From positions 61,964 to 125,963 of the forward strand of contig JAGYJZ010000010.1 in NCBI GenBank assembly GCA_018401875.1: DNA of 64,000 nucleotides. Reading direction: 5' to 3'. This document shows, one piece after another, positions 56,142-63,901 of the stretch (its first letter is position 1; every line of letters begins with the position of its first letter). The notes beneath the pieces were generated by a model, which saw only the letters and a list, made by a program, of their open reading frames with translations, was not told the DNA's origin and searched no databases. Made by a program: the position numbers and the translations under genes. The stretch comes from Salibacteraceae bacterium (GTDB lineage: Bacteria > Bacteroidota > Bacteroidia > Flavobacteriales_G > Salibacteraceae).

Positions 56142-56918
56142 ATGCCCGTAATAACCTTAACAACAGACCTCGGATTAAACGATTATTACTTGGCCTTGGT
56201 AAAGGCTAAAATATTATCGCAACTTCCTGATGCCCAAATAATTGACATTAGTCACTCCATCAACCCGTTCGACATTGCCGAAGCCGCTTATGTGTTGAAA
56301 ACTATCCTGAAAGAGTTCCCAAAAGATACCATACACATCGTAGCCGTTGGCACGCAAGCGGTAGATGACATTCGTCACCTCGGCATTCGGTACAAAGAAA
56401 GTTACATCCTCACCGCTGACTCGGGCTTGTTTAGCCTGATTGCCGATCAACATCCCGACTTGGTGGTGGAACTGCAGATGAAGGTAGATTCCGATGTATT
56501 GATGTTTCCCGCTCGAGACTTGTACGCCCCTGCTTCTGTGTTTTTGGCGAATGGCGGCACGTTGGAAGTGATTGGGAGAAGAGTAGAAAACCTCGTTGAG
56601 CGCCTTTCAGTGAAGCCAACGGTTGGTCTCGACTACATCAAAGGTGCAGTGATCTATGTTGACAGTTACGGAAACGCCATCACCAACATAGAGGCCAACT
56701 TGATCAAATCGATCGGGAAAGGACGTGAGTTTCATATCGGATTCGTGCTCAAAGGCTACGAAATGACCGACATAAAAAAGCGCTATTCTGACGTAACCGA
56801 AGGCGATCGGCTCGCGTTGATCAACTCTGCAGGCCATTTGGAAATCGCCATAAATCAAGGACACGCTGCCAATTTATTGGGCTTGCACAAAGGTGCCGTG
56901 GTCATAATGACGTTTTAA
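56142..56918 (+). CDS. SAM hydroxide adenosyltransferase family protein
   Basis: A 258-residue protein of the former DUF62 family, whose members hydrolyse S-adenosylmethionine to adenosine and methionine, related to fluorinase. Seen: ITLTTDLGLNDYYLALVKAKIL, IIDISHSINPFDIAEAAYVL, ADSGLFSLI, ARDLYAPASVFLANGG and YVDSYGNAITNI, all in the family order. The usual VDPGVG block is replaced by VGTQAVDD, a feature I take as typical of the Bacteroidota branch. First gene of a tightly packed five-gene unit (1 base before the ABM gene). Confidence 0.88.
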   Translation: MPVITLTTDLGLNDYYLALVKAKILSQLPDAQIIDISHSINPFDIAEAAYVLKTILKEFPKDTIHIVAVGTQAVDDIRHLGIRYKESYILTADSGLFSLIADQHPDLVVELQMKVDSDVLMFPARDLYAPASVFLANGGTLEVIGRRVENLVERLSVKPTVGLDYIKGAVIYVDSYGNAITNIEANLIKSIGKGREFHIGFVLKGYEMTDIKKRYSDVTEGDRLALINSAGHLEIAINQGHAANLLGLHKGAVVIMTF

Positions 56919-56919
56919 C

Positions 56920-57204
56920 ATGATTCGAATCGTAAAAATGACCTTCAAGCCTGCATTGATCGAAGATTTCATCGAAATTTTTGAAGCTGCCAAACCCAAG
57001 ATCGAGGCATTTCCGGGCTGCTCGAGCGTTGATTTAATTCAAGACATCAATGATGAATGCATCATCATGACCTACAGCAAATGGAATTCTCCCGAAGACT
57101 TAGAAAACTATAGAAATTCAGAATTATTTAAAAGCACTTGGGCAAAAACCAAAGTGTTGTTTGACGCAAAACCAGAAGCGTGGAGCGTTGAGAAAATTAG
57201 ATAG
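56920..57204 (+). CDS. Antibiotic biosynthesis monooxygenase (ABM) domain protein
   Basis: A 94-residue single ABM domain, a small ferredoxin-like fold that usually forms dimers. Seen: MIRIVKMTFKPALIEDFIEIFEAAKPKIEAFPGC and the later MTYSKWNSPEDLENYRNSELF. Members range from haem-degrading to quinol monooxygenases and unknown; no haem-ligand signature decides here. One base separates it from both neighbours. Confidence 0.88.
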   Translation: MIRIVKMTFKPALIEDFIEIFEAAKPKIEAFPGCSSVDLIQDINDECIIMTYSKWNSPEDLENYRNSELFKSTWAKTKVLFDAKPEAWSVEKIR

Positions 57205-57205
57205 C

Positions 57206-57742
57206 ATGGAAGAACAACAGGAAGAAAGAGAAAGAATCGAACAGAGCATCATTGCCGATTTAAAGTCGAAGAACGAGCGCAAGATCATTGGCGCATTGAA
57301 ATTGGTGCCGCATGAAGGTTCGCCAAAAATGATCGTTCCGATGTTTGAGATTTTGCTCGGCCACGCCAGCGATGATGTTAAAATGCTGCTCGAAAAAACA
57401 GTGTTTAACCTCAAAGATCCTGCCTGCGTTGATCCATTGATCTCGCTGCTCGAACACAAAAAGTACTGCGATATTCAAACAGCAGTGCTCACCAGCATTT
57501 GGCAATCGGGATTGGACGTAAGCAATCACATTGAAATCTTGGTTGACACGGCCATCAATGGCGACTACATGACCGTGATTGAAGTGATCACGATCATCGA
57601 GCATATCGAGGTAGATGACGACACGGCACTCACGCAAGCCATCCAGAAAATGGATAAGGCCGTGGAAGTGAAAAGCGAAACACAAACCGTATTGTCGAGC
57701 TTGCGCCAGCTGTTGCTCGATAAATTATTGGGCGAACAATGA
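57206..57742 (+). CDS. HEAT-repeat-like protein
   Basis: A 178-residue, mostly alpha-helical protein with HEAT/Armadillo-like helical pairs (IIGALKLVPHEGSPKMIVPMFEILL, MLLEKTVFNLKDPACVDPLISLL). I start at ATG 57206, one base after the ABM stop; the frame from 57161 runs through that gene. Highly charged N-terminus. Cytosolic; acts as a binding scaffold. It overlaps the hemerythrin gene by 4 bases (ATGA). Confidence 0.75.
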   Translation: MEEQQEERERIEQSIIADLKSKNERKIIGALKLVPHEGSPKMIVPMFEILLGHASDDVKMLLEKTVFNLKDPACVDPLISLLEHKKYCDIQTAVLTSIWQSGLDVSNHIEILVDTAINGDYMTVIEVITIIEHIEVDDDTALTQAIQKMDKAVEVKSETQTVLSSLRQLLLDKLLGEQ

Positions 57743-58194
57743 AACGCCACGAAGCCTTCGTTCCACTCAGTCGCGATCACCATGAAGTGTTGATGGTGGC
57801 TCAGTTACTGAAAGCTGACGCGCCCGAGTATCCCAAGCTTCCGAGCGATATCCACGGCAAGTTGAGCCACGCCATGAAGGTGTATGCAGAAATCATTCAG
57901 CCCCACGTGCGATTTGAAGAGGAACAGCTTTTTCCAATTATTCTGGGTATTTCAGACGAAATAGACCAATTAATTTACATCCTTCAAGACGATCACACAG
58001 AAATTGACAGCTTGTTCGTCAAGCTTCAAGGCGAAGCCAACCAAGCGTGGCTGATGGATGAATTGGGAAAATTGATGGAGCAGCACGTGCGCCTCGAAGA
58101 ACGAGAGCTGTTCGAACTGCTTCAAACGCAGGCAAGTAAATCATTGTTGGAAGAAATCAACGCAAGAACAACCGCTTATAACGCATCGCATTGA
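57739..58194 (+). CDS. Hemerythrin-domain protein
   Basis: A 151-residue four-helix protein with the complete hemerythrin-like di-iron ligand set: SRDHHEVL near residue 13, HVRFEEEQLFP (HxxxE), DDHTEID, and HVRLEERELFE (HxxxE). Such proteins sense or carry O2 or iron, or protect against iron and redox stress. It sits between the HEAT-like gene and the RlmD-type gene, with overlaps at both ends. Confidence 0.9.
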   Translation: MKRHEAFVPLSRDHHEVLMVAQLLKADAPEYPKLPSDIHGKLSHAMKVYAEIIQPHVRFEEEQLFPIILGISDEIDQLIYILQDDHTEIDSLFVKLQGEANQAWLMDELGKLMEQHVRLEERELFELLQTQASKSLLEEINARTTAYNASH

Positions 58195-59615
58195 AGAAAG
58201 GAAGTATCGTTGAAGGCATCGAAATCGTTGATATTGGTGCGAAAGGAAAAGTAATCGGTAAGAAGGACGGACAGACCTTTTTGACCTCGGGTGCTGTGCC
58301 AGGAGATGTGGTGACGATCCAAATCAAAAAGAGCAAGAAAAACTACAAGGAAGGATTTTTGAAACACATCGAAAAACCATCTGCCGATCGGGTTAATCCG
58401 GTGTGCGAGCATTTCGAATACTGCGGTGGCTGCAGTTGGCAAAACCTCGACTACAAGAAACAGATCGAACTCAAAGAACGCGGTGCTGTGCAGCAAATGA
58501 AGCGCATTGGCGGCATCGAAGAACCCAACCTCATCCCTATTCTCGGCTCGTCTGAAACCTTTCACTACCGAAACAAAATGGAGTTCACCTTTGTGAGTGA
58601 GCGCTATTTGACACCCGAAGAATTGAGTTCACCAGAAATCAAGAAAACACCTGCGTTGGGATTTCACGTCCCGGGAAGGTTTGATTGGGTGCTGCACGTC
58701 AATAACTGTCACTTGCAAAACGATGTGCACAATGCCATTCGGAATTTCATTTATGACGAAGCCCTCAAAGCTGAAATCTCTTTCTATCACCCGCGGAATC
58801 AAGACGGCATCATGCGCAATGTGGTGCTGCGAAACAACCGACAAGGTGAATGGATGGTGCTGATGATCATCAAAGAACGCACGCCAGAAACCGATGCACT
58901 GTGCCAAAAGATGGTTGATCGTTTTCCAGAAATTCAGTCGTTTTGGATCATCGTAAACAACAAGGTCAACGACTCGTTTAGCGACTGTCCTGCCGAGCTC
59001 TTTCATGGCGAGCCACACATCATTGAGCGGTTTCACCGACCAGATGACCAAGGCAGCGTAGATTACATTATCGGACCGAAAAGCTTTTTTCAAACCAATA
59101 GCAATCAGGCCGAGAAGCTGTATGAAATCGTATACCACTGGGCTGGAATACAAGCTACTGACACGGTGTATGACTTGTATACCGGTGCGGGCACCATCGC
59201 GCTGTTTGTAGCCAAGCTGGCTAAGAAAGTGGTGGGAATTGAATACGTGCCTGAAGCGATCGAAGACGCGTTTAAAAATGCGCAATTGAACGGCATTAGC
59301 AATTGCAGTTTCTATGCAGGCGATATGAAGGATGTGCTTACGCCTGCCTTCATTGAAGAAAACGGCCAACCTGATTTGCTGATCACTGACCCACCGCGTG
59401 CGGGCATGCACAGCGATGTGATTGACCGCATTTTAGAAGCTGCACCCAAGCGCATCGTGTATGTGAGCTGCGACCCTTCTACCCAAGCGAGAGACATCGC
59501 CTTGATGAAGCACAAATACCGATTGGTGCAAATGCAACCGGTGGATATGTTTCCGCACACCAGTCATGTGGAGAATGTGGCGTTGCTGGAGTTGATTGAG
59601 GTTGGAGATTTATAA
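58191..59615 (+). CDS. rlmD: 23S rRNA (uracil-5-)-methyltransferase, RlmD/RumA type
   Basis: A 474-residue SAM-dependent methyltransferase. Domains: N-terminal TRAM (about 1-60), a cysteine cluster for a 4Fe-4S centre (CEHFEYCGGCSWQNL near 75-90), and the methyltransferase (about 300-470) with YDLYTGAGTIALFVA, LLITDPPRAGMHSDV and YVSCDPSTQARD, the catalytic cysteine. TTG start at 58191 overlaps the hemerythrin stop. RlmD, RlmC and related TrmA share this fold; the Fe-S cluster points to RumA. Last gene of the operon. Confidence 0.9.
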   Translation: MKKGSIVEGIEIVDIGAKGKVIGKKDGQTFLTSGAVPGDVVTIQIKKSKKNYKEGFLKHIEKPSADRVNPVCEHFEYCGGCSWQNLDYKKQIELKERGAVQQMKRIGGIEEPNLIPILGSSETFHYRNKMEFTFVSERYLTPEELSSPEIKKTPALGFHVPGRFDWVLHVNNCHLQNDVHNAIRNFIYDEALKAEISFYHPRNQDGIMRNVVLRNNRQGEWMVLMIIKERTPETDALCQKMVDRFPEIQSFWIIVNNKVNDSFSDCPAELFHGEPHIIERFHRPDDQGSVDYIIGPKSFFQTNSNQAEKLYEIVYHWAGIQATDTVYDLYTGAGTIALFVAKLAKKVVGIEYVPEAIEDAFKNAQLNGISNCSFYAGDMKDVLTPAFIEENGQPDLLITDPPRAGMHSDVIDRILEAAPKRIVYVSCDPSTQARDIALMKHKYRLVQMQPVDMFPHTSHVENVALLELIEVGDL

Positions 59616-59660
59616 TGCATAATTTATAATTTCTTAAACCGGTCATGGTCTAATCTACCC

Positions 59661-59719
59661 CAGCTACTGAGGATATTATCCATACGATCCGCACGCATTT
59701 TGGAAATGCGCGCGAGGGG
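59661..59719 (+). repeat. Composite hairpin repeat, copy A
   Basis: CATACGATCCGCACGC leads into a hairpin (CGCACGCATTT / AAATGCGCGCG) and ends GAGGGG. Same orientation as copies B-D. Lies between rlmD and the DUF4143 gene. Confidence 0.8.
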
Positions 59720-59769
59720 AAATGGGACGCCTTTACTCAACAGTCGATTCCCAAGCAGCTACTTTTCGG

Positions 59770-61221
59770 TTAGACACTGATCGTTGCACTATCCCTATTC
59801 AGCGTAATTCTTCCAATATTGTAAGCATAAACCGAAACGGGGAGAAACGTAAATTTTAATCCTTGAATTTCTTTCAAACCTAGTTGATCAATTGAGGTAA
59901 CAACGGCTGATTCCAATCCATTTTCTCCACAAAATTTGATCAGACTTTTCAATTCCTTCGGTTTGTCATAATATCGGTTGCTCCATTTAATTTCTGTGCC
60001 CCAAACAGGTTTATAACTTTTGTCATCTACCAAAACAAGGTCCACTTCACCCTCGTGTTTTCCCTCTTTCCATCTGGCATAGGTTAAGTCAAGCTGCTCT
60101 CGATGCATCCATTGTGAGAGAATTGCTGTTTCCACCATGTTTCCCATTTCTTGATCGGTATCGCTTACGGGTGAAAATAGCGCAGTACGAAGCGATGGAT
60201 TGGTAAGGTATACCTTGAAACTCGTGATTCTTTTTAACCTTTTTGCATTGACTCCAACCTTGTTTATGACCTTAATCAGGAAAGCAGCCTCTAAGTATTC
60301 TAAGTATTTCTTTAGTGTATCCTTTTGAATTCCGCTTTCCTTGGACATTGTCTCATAAGAAAATTCATTACCTGTATTATAAGCGATGTAAGTAAAAAAC
60401 CGGTTGAGCTCTTGCACATCTTTGATTCCATATAAACTCGGCAAGTCTCGAAGTAGCACTTTGTCTACGATATCGCTTTTTACGTATCGCCCTACATCGC
60501 TTTGTATTTTTTCAGACAAAACCACCTCTGGATATCCACCAAAATTTAAATAGTGGATAAATTCTTTATTCAATGCTTTGATATCGTGGGACAGATAATA
60601 CTTCTTAGGTTTTTCGCCAAACGGAATATCACCTTCAAAGATCAGGTGATCTAACTTTTTCAAGTGGATGTATTCTTGAAATGTTAATGGAGGCAACAAG
60701 AAATCTGTAAATCTGCCAGCGCCACTCTCCATACTATGCCATTTCAATGCTGCGGCTGCCGAACCAGAGACAACAAATTTTGTTTCAGGGTTATAGTCAA
60801 CCAATACTTTTAAGTGCCTCTCCCAATCTTTCAAATACTGAATTTCATCAAAAAATACGTAACACCCTTCAAGGTTTTCAAGGCTTAATGACTTTTTGCA
60901 AAGCGTTAAAATATCCTCCAAGCTTAAATTGACATAAATCGGATTGTCGATCCCGATAAAGAAGAGTTGATGAGGATGCATTCCTTCTTTCAGCAATTTT
61001 TCGATGGAATGAAATAAAAGCACGGTTTTACCTACCCTTCTTGGCCCCATCAAAACTAAAGCCCTATTCACATCCTTTTCACGCACAAATGGGTAAAACA
61101 GATCGAAGTATAGCCTCTTAGACATTGAGCTATATGCATTAGGAATCTCTTTGGTAATCCACCATGGATTTTCATACCGAAGACGTTCAATGATCTTTTC
61201 TGTTGGAATAAGGTTTATCAT
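59770..61221 (-). CDS. DUF4143 family ATP-binding protein
   Basis: A 483-residue AAA-fold protein. Seen: Walker A GPRRVGKTVLLF (about residue 59), Walker B CYVFFDEIQYLKDWERHL, FVVSGSAAAAL, and a C-terminal region with ALVLVDDKSY-type and GTEIKWSNR motifs of the DUF4143 nuclease-like half (EVDLVLVDD...EIKW resembles the D-ExK core). Family role is unknown; members are common in accessory islands. It is bracketed by hairpin repeats A and E/B. TAATTTTG box upstream on the minus strand. Confidence 0.85.
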   Translation of the reverse strand: MINLIPTEKIIERLRYENPWWITKEIPNAYSSMSKRLYFDLFYPFVREKDVNRALVLMGPRRVGKTVLLFHSIEKLLKEGMHPHQLFFIGIDNPIYVNLSLEDILTLCKKSLSLENLEGCYVFFDEIQYLKDWERHLKVLVDYNPETKFVVSGSAAAALKWHSMESGAGRFTDFLLPPLTFQEYIHLKKLDHLIFEGDIPFGEKPKKYYLSHDIKALNKEFIHYLNFGGYPEVVLSEKIQSDVGRYVKSDIVDKVLLRDLPSLYGIKDVQELNRFFTYIAYNTGNEFSYETMSKESGIQKDTLKKYLEYLEAAFLIKVINKVGVNAKRLKRITSFKVYLTNPSLRTALFSPVSDTDQEMGNMVETAILSQWMHREQLDLTYARWKEGKHEGEVDLVLVDDKSYKPVWGTEIKWSNRYYDKPKELKSLIKFCGENGLESAVVTSIDQLGLKEIQGLKFTFLPVSVYAYNIGRITLNRDSATISV

Positions 61222-61246
61222 CGCTATGTTTTTATCTTAATTCAAC

Positions 61247-61254
61247 AAAATTAT
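61247..61254 (-). promoter_or_regulatory. Putative -7 box of the DUF4143 gene
   Basis: TAATTTTG on the minus strand (TAnnTTTG), 25 bases upstream of the ATG. Confidence 0.35.
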
Positions 61255-61409
61255 ACATAATAGATAGATTAAAATCTGCTTATTATTAATAAAAATACAT
61301 GTTTAAGTGATTTTTAGCATCAAAAACCGCTTATTCGAACGTTCATTGTAATTTTTGATAACGAGCGCATCGGGTAAACAGATGGGTAAGGTTTTAATTA
61401 AGCTGTTGG

Positions 61410-61452
61410 GCGCAAGGGTGCATACCGATAGCTATCGGGACTGGGTGAGCGG
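61410..61452 (+). repeat. Composite hairpin repeat, copy E
   Basis: GGCGCAAGGGTGCATA then the palindrome CCGATAGCTATCGG and CTGGGTGAGCGG. Matches the right half of copy D. Confidence 0.7.
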
Positions 61453-61563
61453 CTGCACAGAAGTAATCAATTCGCGAATCGCGAATACTTCTTGACTAAG
61501 CTTTTGGATCATAAATGCTATTCCAATTTTTCAAGACGGAATCGAAATGCTTTTATCGTGCTC

Positions 61564-61618
61564 CCAGCGATATTATCCATACGATGCGCACGCATTTTGA
61601 AAATGCGCGCGAGGGGGG
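61564..61618 (+). repeat. Composite hairpin repeat, copy B
   Basis: Nearly identical to copy A over about 45 bases: GATATTATCCATACGATGCG, the CGCACGCATTT hairpin, and GCGCGAGGGG. Confidence 0.8.
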
Positions 61619-61789
61619 ATTTATTTTATTAATGATGATAGACTGAAATTTGCTTTCAAACAATTAACTTGATGATTATCAAAAAACCTATCATATTTGC
61701 GTTCGTTTAACAAAGGTGCGTTGATATTTACAAAATCATTATTTATCAGGCACTTATTCTAAATCTACTTTTAGATAAACCAATCGTTA

Positions 61790-62293
61790 ATGCACAGTAA
61801 AACATCTAAGAACCAGAAAGTATCTGAAAGTTGGGATATTAAGCCAATTTCAACTAGTCATAACCTCGCTAAATTTTCAGCGGATGATGTTATTCAAGCA
61901 TATTTTTCAGGAAAAAAAAGCCAACAAGATGCTGATATTTCTCTGCGAAAAGAAAAGTTTGAACAGAATCTTAGTAAGGCTGTCACTGCGAGTGAATCAT
62001 TGTTTCAGGAAATTACTTCAATGGGATTCAAGTGCAGTAGCATTCATTTAAAATTCAAGAATATTTATCGATTTTCTTCAATATTCATAATTGACCAATC
62101 TCAATATTGTTCTGATAAATTTTTAGATGTTTATATGAGATCAATTGAGATTAAGAAAGAATTGAACACGAGCGACACTTTTGATTTTTCCGTCTTATTT
62201 ACTCCAGCAAATGAATATTTCGACTTAAATAGTTTGGTAGCTGACGGTTATGTAATGTCTTACTATGGAGGAGAAAAGAAGATCAAGCATTGA
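61790..62293 (+). CDS. Hypothetical protein, first gene of a HEPN pair
   Basis: A 167-residue soluble protein I cannot name: charged helical N-terminal half (residues 1-85), then a strand-rich half (SSIFIIDQSQYCSDKF ... DFSVLFTP) ending VMSYYGGEKK. Its last 29 bases overlap the HEPN gene in another frame, so translation is linked, which is typical of toxin-antitoxin or nucleotidyltransferase-HEPN pairs. No nucleotidyltransferase GSxxxD motif is visible. The region is clearly more A+T-rich than the rest of the window. Confidence 0.6.
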   Translation: MHSKTSKNQKVSESWDIKPISTSHNLAKFSADDVIQAYFSGKKSQQDADISLRKEKFEQNLSKAVTASESLFQEITSMGFKCSSIHLKFKNIYRFSSIFIIDQSQYCSDKFLDVYMRSIEIKKELNTSDTFDFSVLFTPANEYFDLNSLVADGYVMSYYGGEKKIKH

Positions 62294-62679
62294 TCATGCT
62301 AAACATAACGAGGCTGTTTGTGATCATTTAGAAAGTCAAACAGAATTTACTGATTGGATAATTACTACTGCGTTTTATACAGCACTTCATTATCTGGAAT
62401 TTCGACTTTTCCCTTTTACCGTTAAAAAGAAGGGAACCAAAGAGGTCTTAGAGTACGACTCATTTGATCACTATTGTTCGGCAAATGACAAGTCTAAGGG
62501 AAGACATAGAGAAAGAAGAATTTTAAACTCCACTTATTGTGTCCGCGGCATATAATCAACTTTTTGATCTTGCTTGGACGGCTAGGTATAGTAAATACAA
62601 GTTTGATAAGAGCATCAGCGATACTGCTCGAAAACGTCTAAAAGAAATTAAAACTCATTGTGAAGCTGCTAGAATGTAA
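62265..62679 (+). pseudogene. HEPN-domain protein, frameshifted
   Basis: The first frame from 62265 (IDHAKHNEAVCDHLES ... FYTALHYLEFRLFPF ... GRHRERRIL) stops at 62555. The +1 frame takes over at about 62527 and reads on to TAA at 62679 (SAAYNQLFDLAWTARYSKYKF ... KRLKEIKTHCEAARM), completing the four-helix HEPN fold. Joined length would be about 137 residues. HEPN proteins are often RNase toxins or their partners. A one-base indel near 62526-62540 explains the break; a sequencing error cannot be excluded. Confidence 0.7.
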
Positions 62680-63075
62680 AGTTTTACTCTTTAAATTTTG
62701 ACGTAAGTCAAAATGTGGTGTTGATATACCGTAAGTTCAGATTTTCCATCTTCAGTCAAATTTCCCTCTTTTTTTCACTCGTTAGCTTGAGAAATTAATC
62801 GAGTATCGTGATATGGGGAATTGAGCACAACGGTTTGGCCATGAGAAGCAACGACAAGCTAAAACAAAGAGTGTTTTCATGGTTGATGGCTTATTCAATG
62901 AACGAGCAAAATAAAACTTTTGATTTAAAGTCTATAGCACTCTAGTTTCTGATGGGCTTGCGGCTGGAAGGCCGCGAGAGCTGGGGTCTTATTAATACGA
63001 TGCGCACGCATTTTGGAAATGCGCGCGAGGGGGTCTGCAAGTCTGGGTGAGCGGTTTTTTTTTAGATTTGAACTT
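62680..63075. other. Gene-free stretch between the HEPN pair and SdpI-like gene
   Basis: 396 bases, A+T-rich in the left part. It holds a small GC-rich inverted repeat (GCGGC-TGGAAG-GCCGC, about 62960-62976) and repeat C (62989-63033), followed by CTGGGTGAGCGG and an eight-base T run just before the SdpI-like gene. No gene seen. Confidence 0.6.
62989..63033 (+). repeat. Composite hairpin repeat, copy C
   Basis: TTATTAATACGATGCGCACGC, then the ATTTTGGAAAT hairpin and GCGCGAGGGGG. Followed about 10 bases later by GGGTGAGCGG, as in copies D and E. Confidence 0.8.
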
Positions 63076-63411
63076 ATGCTAAGCGTATTTGAAATATTGA
63101 TTACAGCATCAGTACTACTGGTAGTTTCATTTCTGCTGTATGTTTTCCCTTTTAAGAAAATAAATCGATTTTTTGGTTACAGAACTTCTAGATCAATGAA
63201 AGACATTCAATCTTGGAGTTTCGCCCAAAAATACTGGCCAAAAATGCTTGGACTATCAATGATCTTTGTTGTTATTGCAACAACTGTGATAATCCTGTTG
63301 AATTTCGAACGCGCACATGAGGCTGAAGTATTGAGTTTCATTTTACTGCTTCTTTCATTTATTTTGTCAATTGTGCTTACAGAATTCAGACTTAAACGTC
63401 ACTTTTCATAA
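63076..63411 (+). CDS. SdpI-family membrane protein
   Basis: A 111-residue membrane protein with three hydrophobic helices. After TM1 it has the SdpI C-terminal-domain motif FGYRTSRSMKDIQSWSFAQKY, then two more helices. SdpI of Bacillus gives immunity to the SDP toxin; most homologues have unknown roles. I start at ATG 63076; the frame from 63013 begins inside repeat C. It stands alone between repeats C and D. Confidence 0.8.
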   Translation: MLSVFEILITASVLLVVSFLLYVFPFKKINRFFGYRTSRSMKDIQSWSFAQKYWPKMLGLSMIFVVIATTVIILLNFERAHEAEVLSFILLLLSFILSIVLTEFRLKRHFS

Positions 63412-63427
63412 GAATTGCTCACTCTCA

Positions 63428-63497
63428 GCCACTGAGGAGTCTTGTCAATACGATGCGCACGCTTCACCCCGATAGCTATCGGGACTTGGTGAGCGGG
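63428..63497 (+). repeat. Composite hairpin repeat, copy D
   Basis: Left half as in A (CACTGAGGAGT ... CAATACGATGCGCACGC), right half as in E (CCCCGATAGCTATCGGGAC then TTGGTGAGCGGG). GCTTCACC pairs with GGTGAGC around the palindrome, giving a long hairpin. A chimera of the two repeat types. Confidence 0.75.
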
Positions 63498-63537
63498 CAA
63501 AAACAAATATTTCGCTTTTGAGATATGCGCTGACATG

Positions 63538-63855
63538 CTACTTGTTCTTTTTAGGTGCGCGTAGTTTGGTGGTTAGATTGGCATCTTGCAATTTCCTGCC
63601 CAGTTCATCGTCTTTTGCAAGCAGCAAAAAGTCCTTTTCTAAACCCAACACGCGTAATACATTAATAAAATGGCCTATGCCCACACCGGCATGCCCCTGC
63701 TCTATTTTAACCAACGTAGAACGACCAATGCCCGCGCGCTCTGCTACTTGCGCACTACTCAATTTTCTGCGCAGGCGCGCTAACTTTATGTTTTCGCCCA
63801 ATGTGCTTAAAATCTGCTGGCCTTTAGGGAACAATACTGGACTTTTATTCGCCAT
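63538..63855 (-). CDS. XRE-family regulator, HipB-like
   Basis: A 105-residue DNA-binding protein with a helix-turn-helix at about residues 18-73 (LARLRRKLSSAQVAERAGIGRSTLVKIEQG) and a basic tail ending RAPKKNK. The layout is that of the HipB antitoxin usually found just upstream of hipA. No hipA follows: the downstream 125 bases hold only repeat D before the convergent SdpI-like gene, so it is an orphan. Its promoter carries a pair of direct repeats, a likely autoregulatory operator. Confidence 0.88.
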   Translation of the reverse strand: MANKSPVLFPKGQQILSTLGENIKLARLRRKLSSAQVAERAGIGRSTLVKIEQGHAGVGIGHFINVLRVLGLEKDFLLLAKDDELGRKLQDANLTTKLRAPKKNK

Positions 63856-63857
63856 AA

Positions 63858-63901
63858 TGTTTCTTTATTGATACAAATATATACAGTATTGTTTCTTTAT
63901 T
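63858..63901. promoter_or_regulatory. Operator-promoter of the HipB-like gene (two direct repeats)
   Basis: The 12-mer TGTTTCTTTATT occurs at 63858-63869 and again at 63890-63901, 32 bases apart, about three helical turns. Between them the minus-strand -7 box TATATTTG (63874-63881) lies 18 bases before the ATG. A repressor dimer on each site would cover the promoter. Confidence 0.6.

Larger units (their letters stand above)
61222..61789. other. Gene-free stretch between DUF4143 and the HEPN pair
   Basis: 568 bases with no supportable gene. It holds the putative DUF4143 promoter (61247-61254), repeat E (61410-61452), a tandem TCGCGAATCGCGAAT (about 61475), repeat B (61564-61618), and an A+T-rich leader before 61790 with a near-consensus CATATTTG. 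Confidence 0.6.

Noticed and set aside
57260..57685. 141-residue minus-strand frame inside the HEAT-like gene
   Set aside because: Antisense shadow with no motif, inside a tight operon on the other strand.
58629..59411. Long open frame (260 residues) on the minus strand inside the RlmD-type gene
   Set aside because: It is fully antisense to a strongly conserved gene, has no family motifs and mirrors its codon pattern; a shadow.
59661..63497. Integron attC sites as an explanation of the cassette-like repeats
   Set aside because: No GTTRRRY / RYYYAAC ends and no integrase gene in the window, and the palindromes do not fit attC structure.
59661..63497. CRISPR array
   Set aside because: Copies are hundreds of bases to over 1 kb apart with genes between them, and no cas genes are seen.
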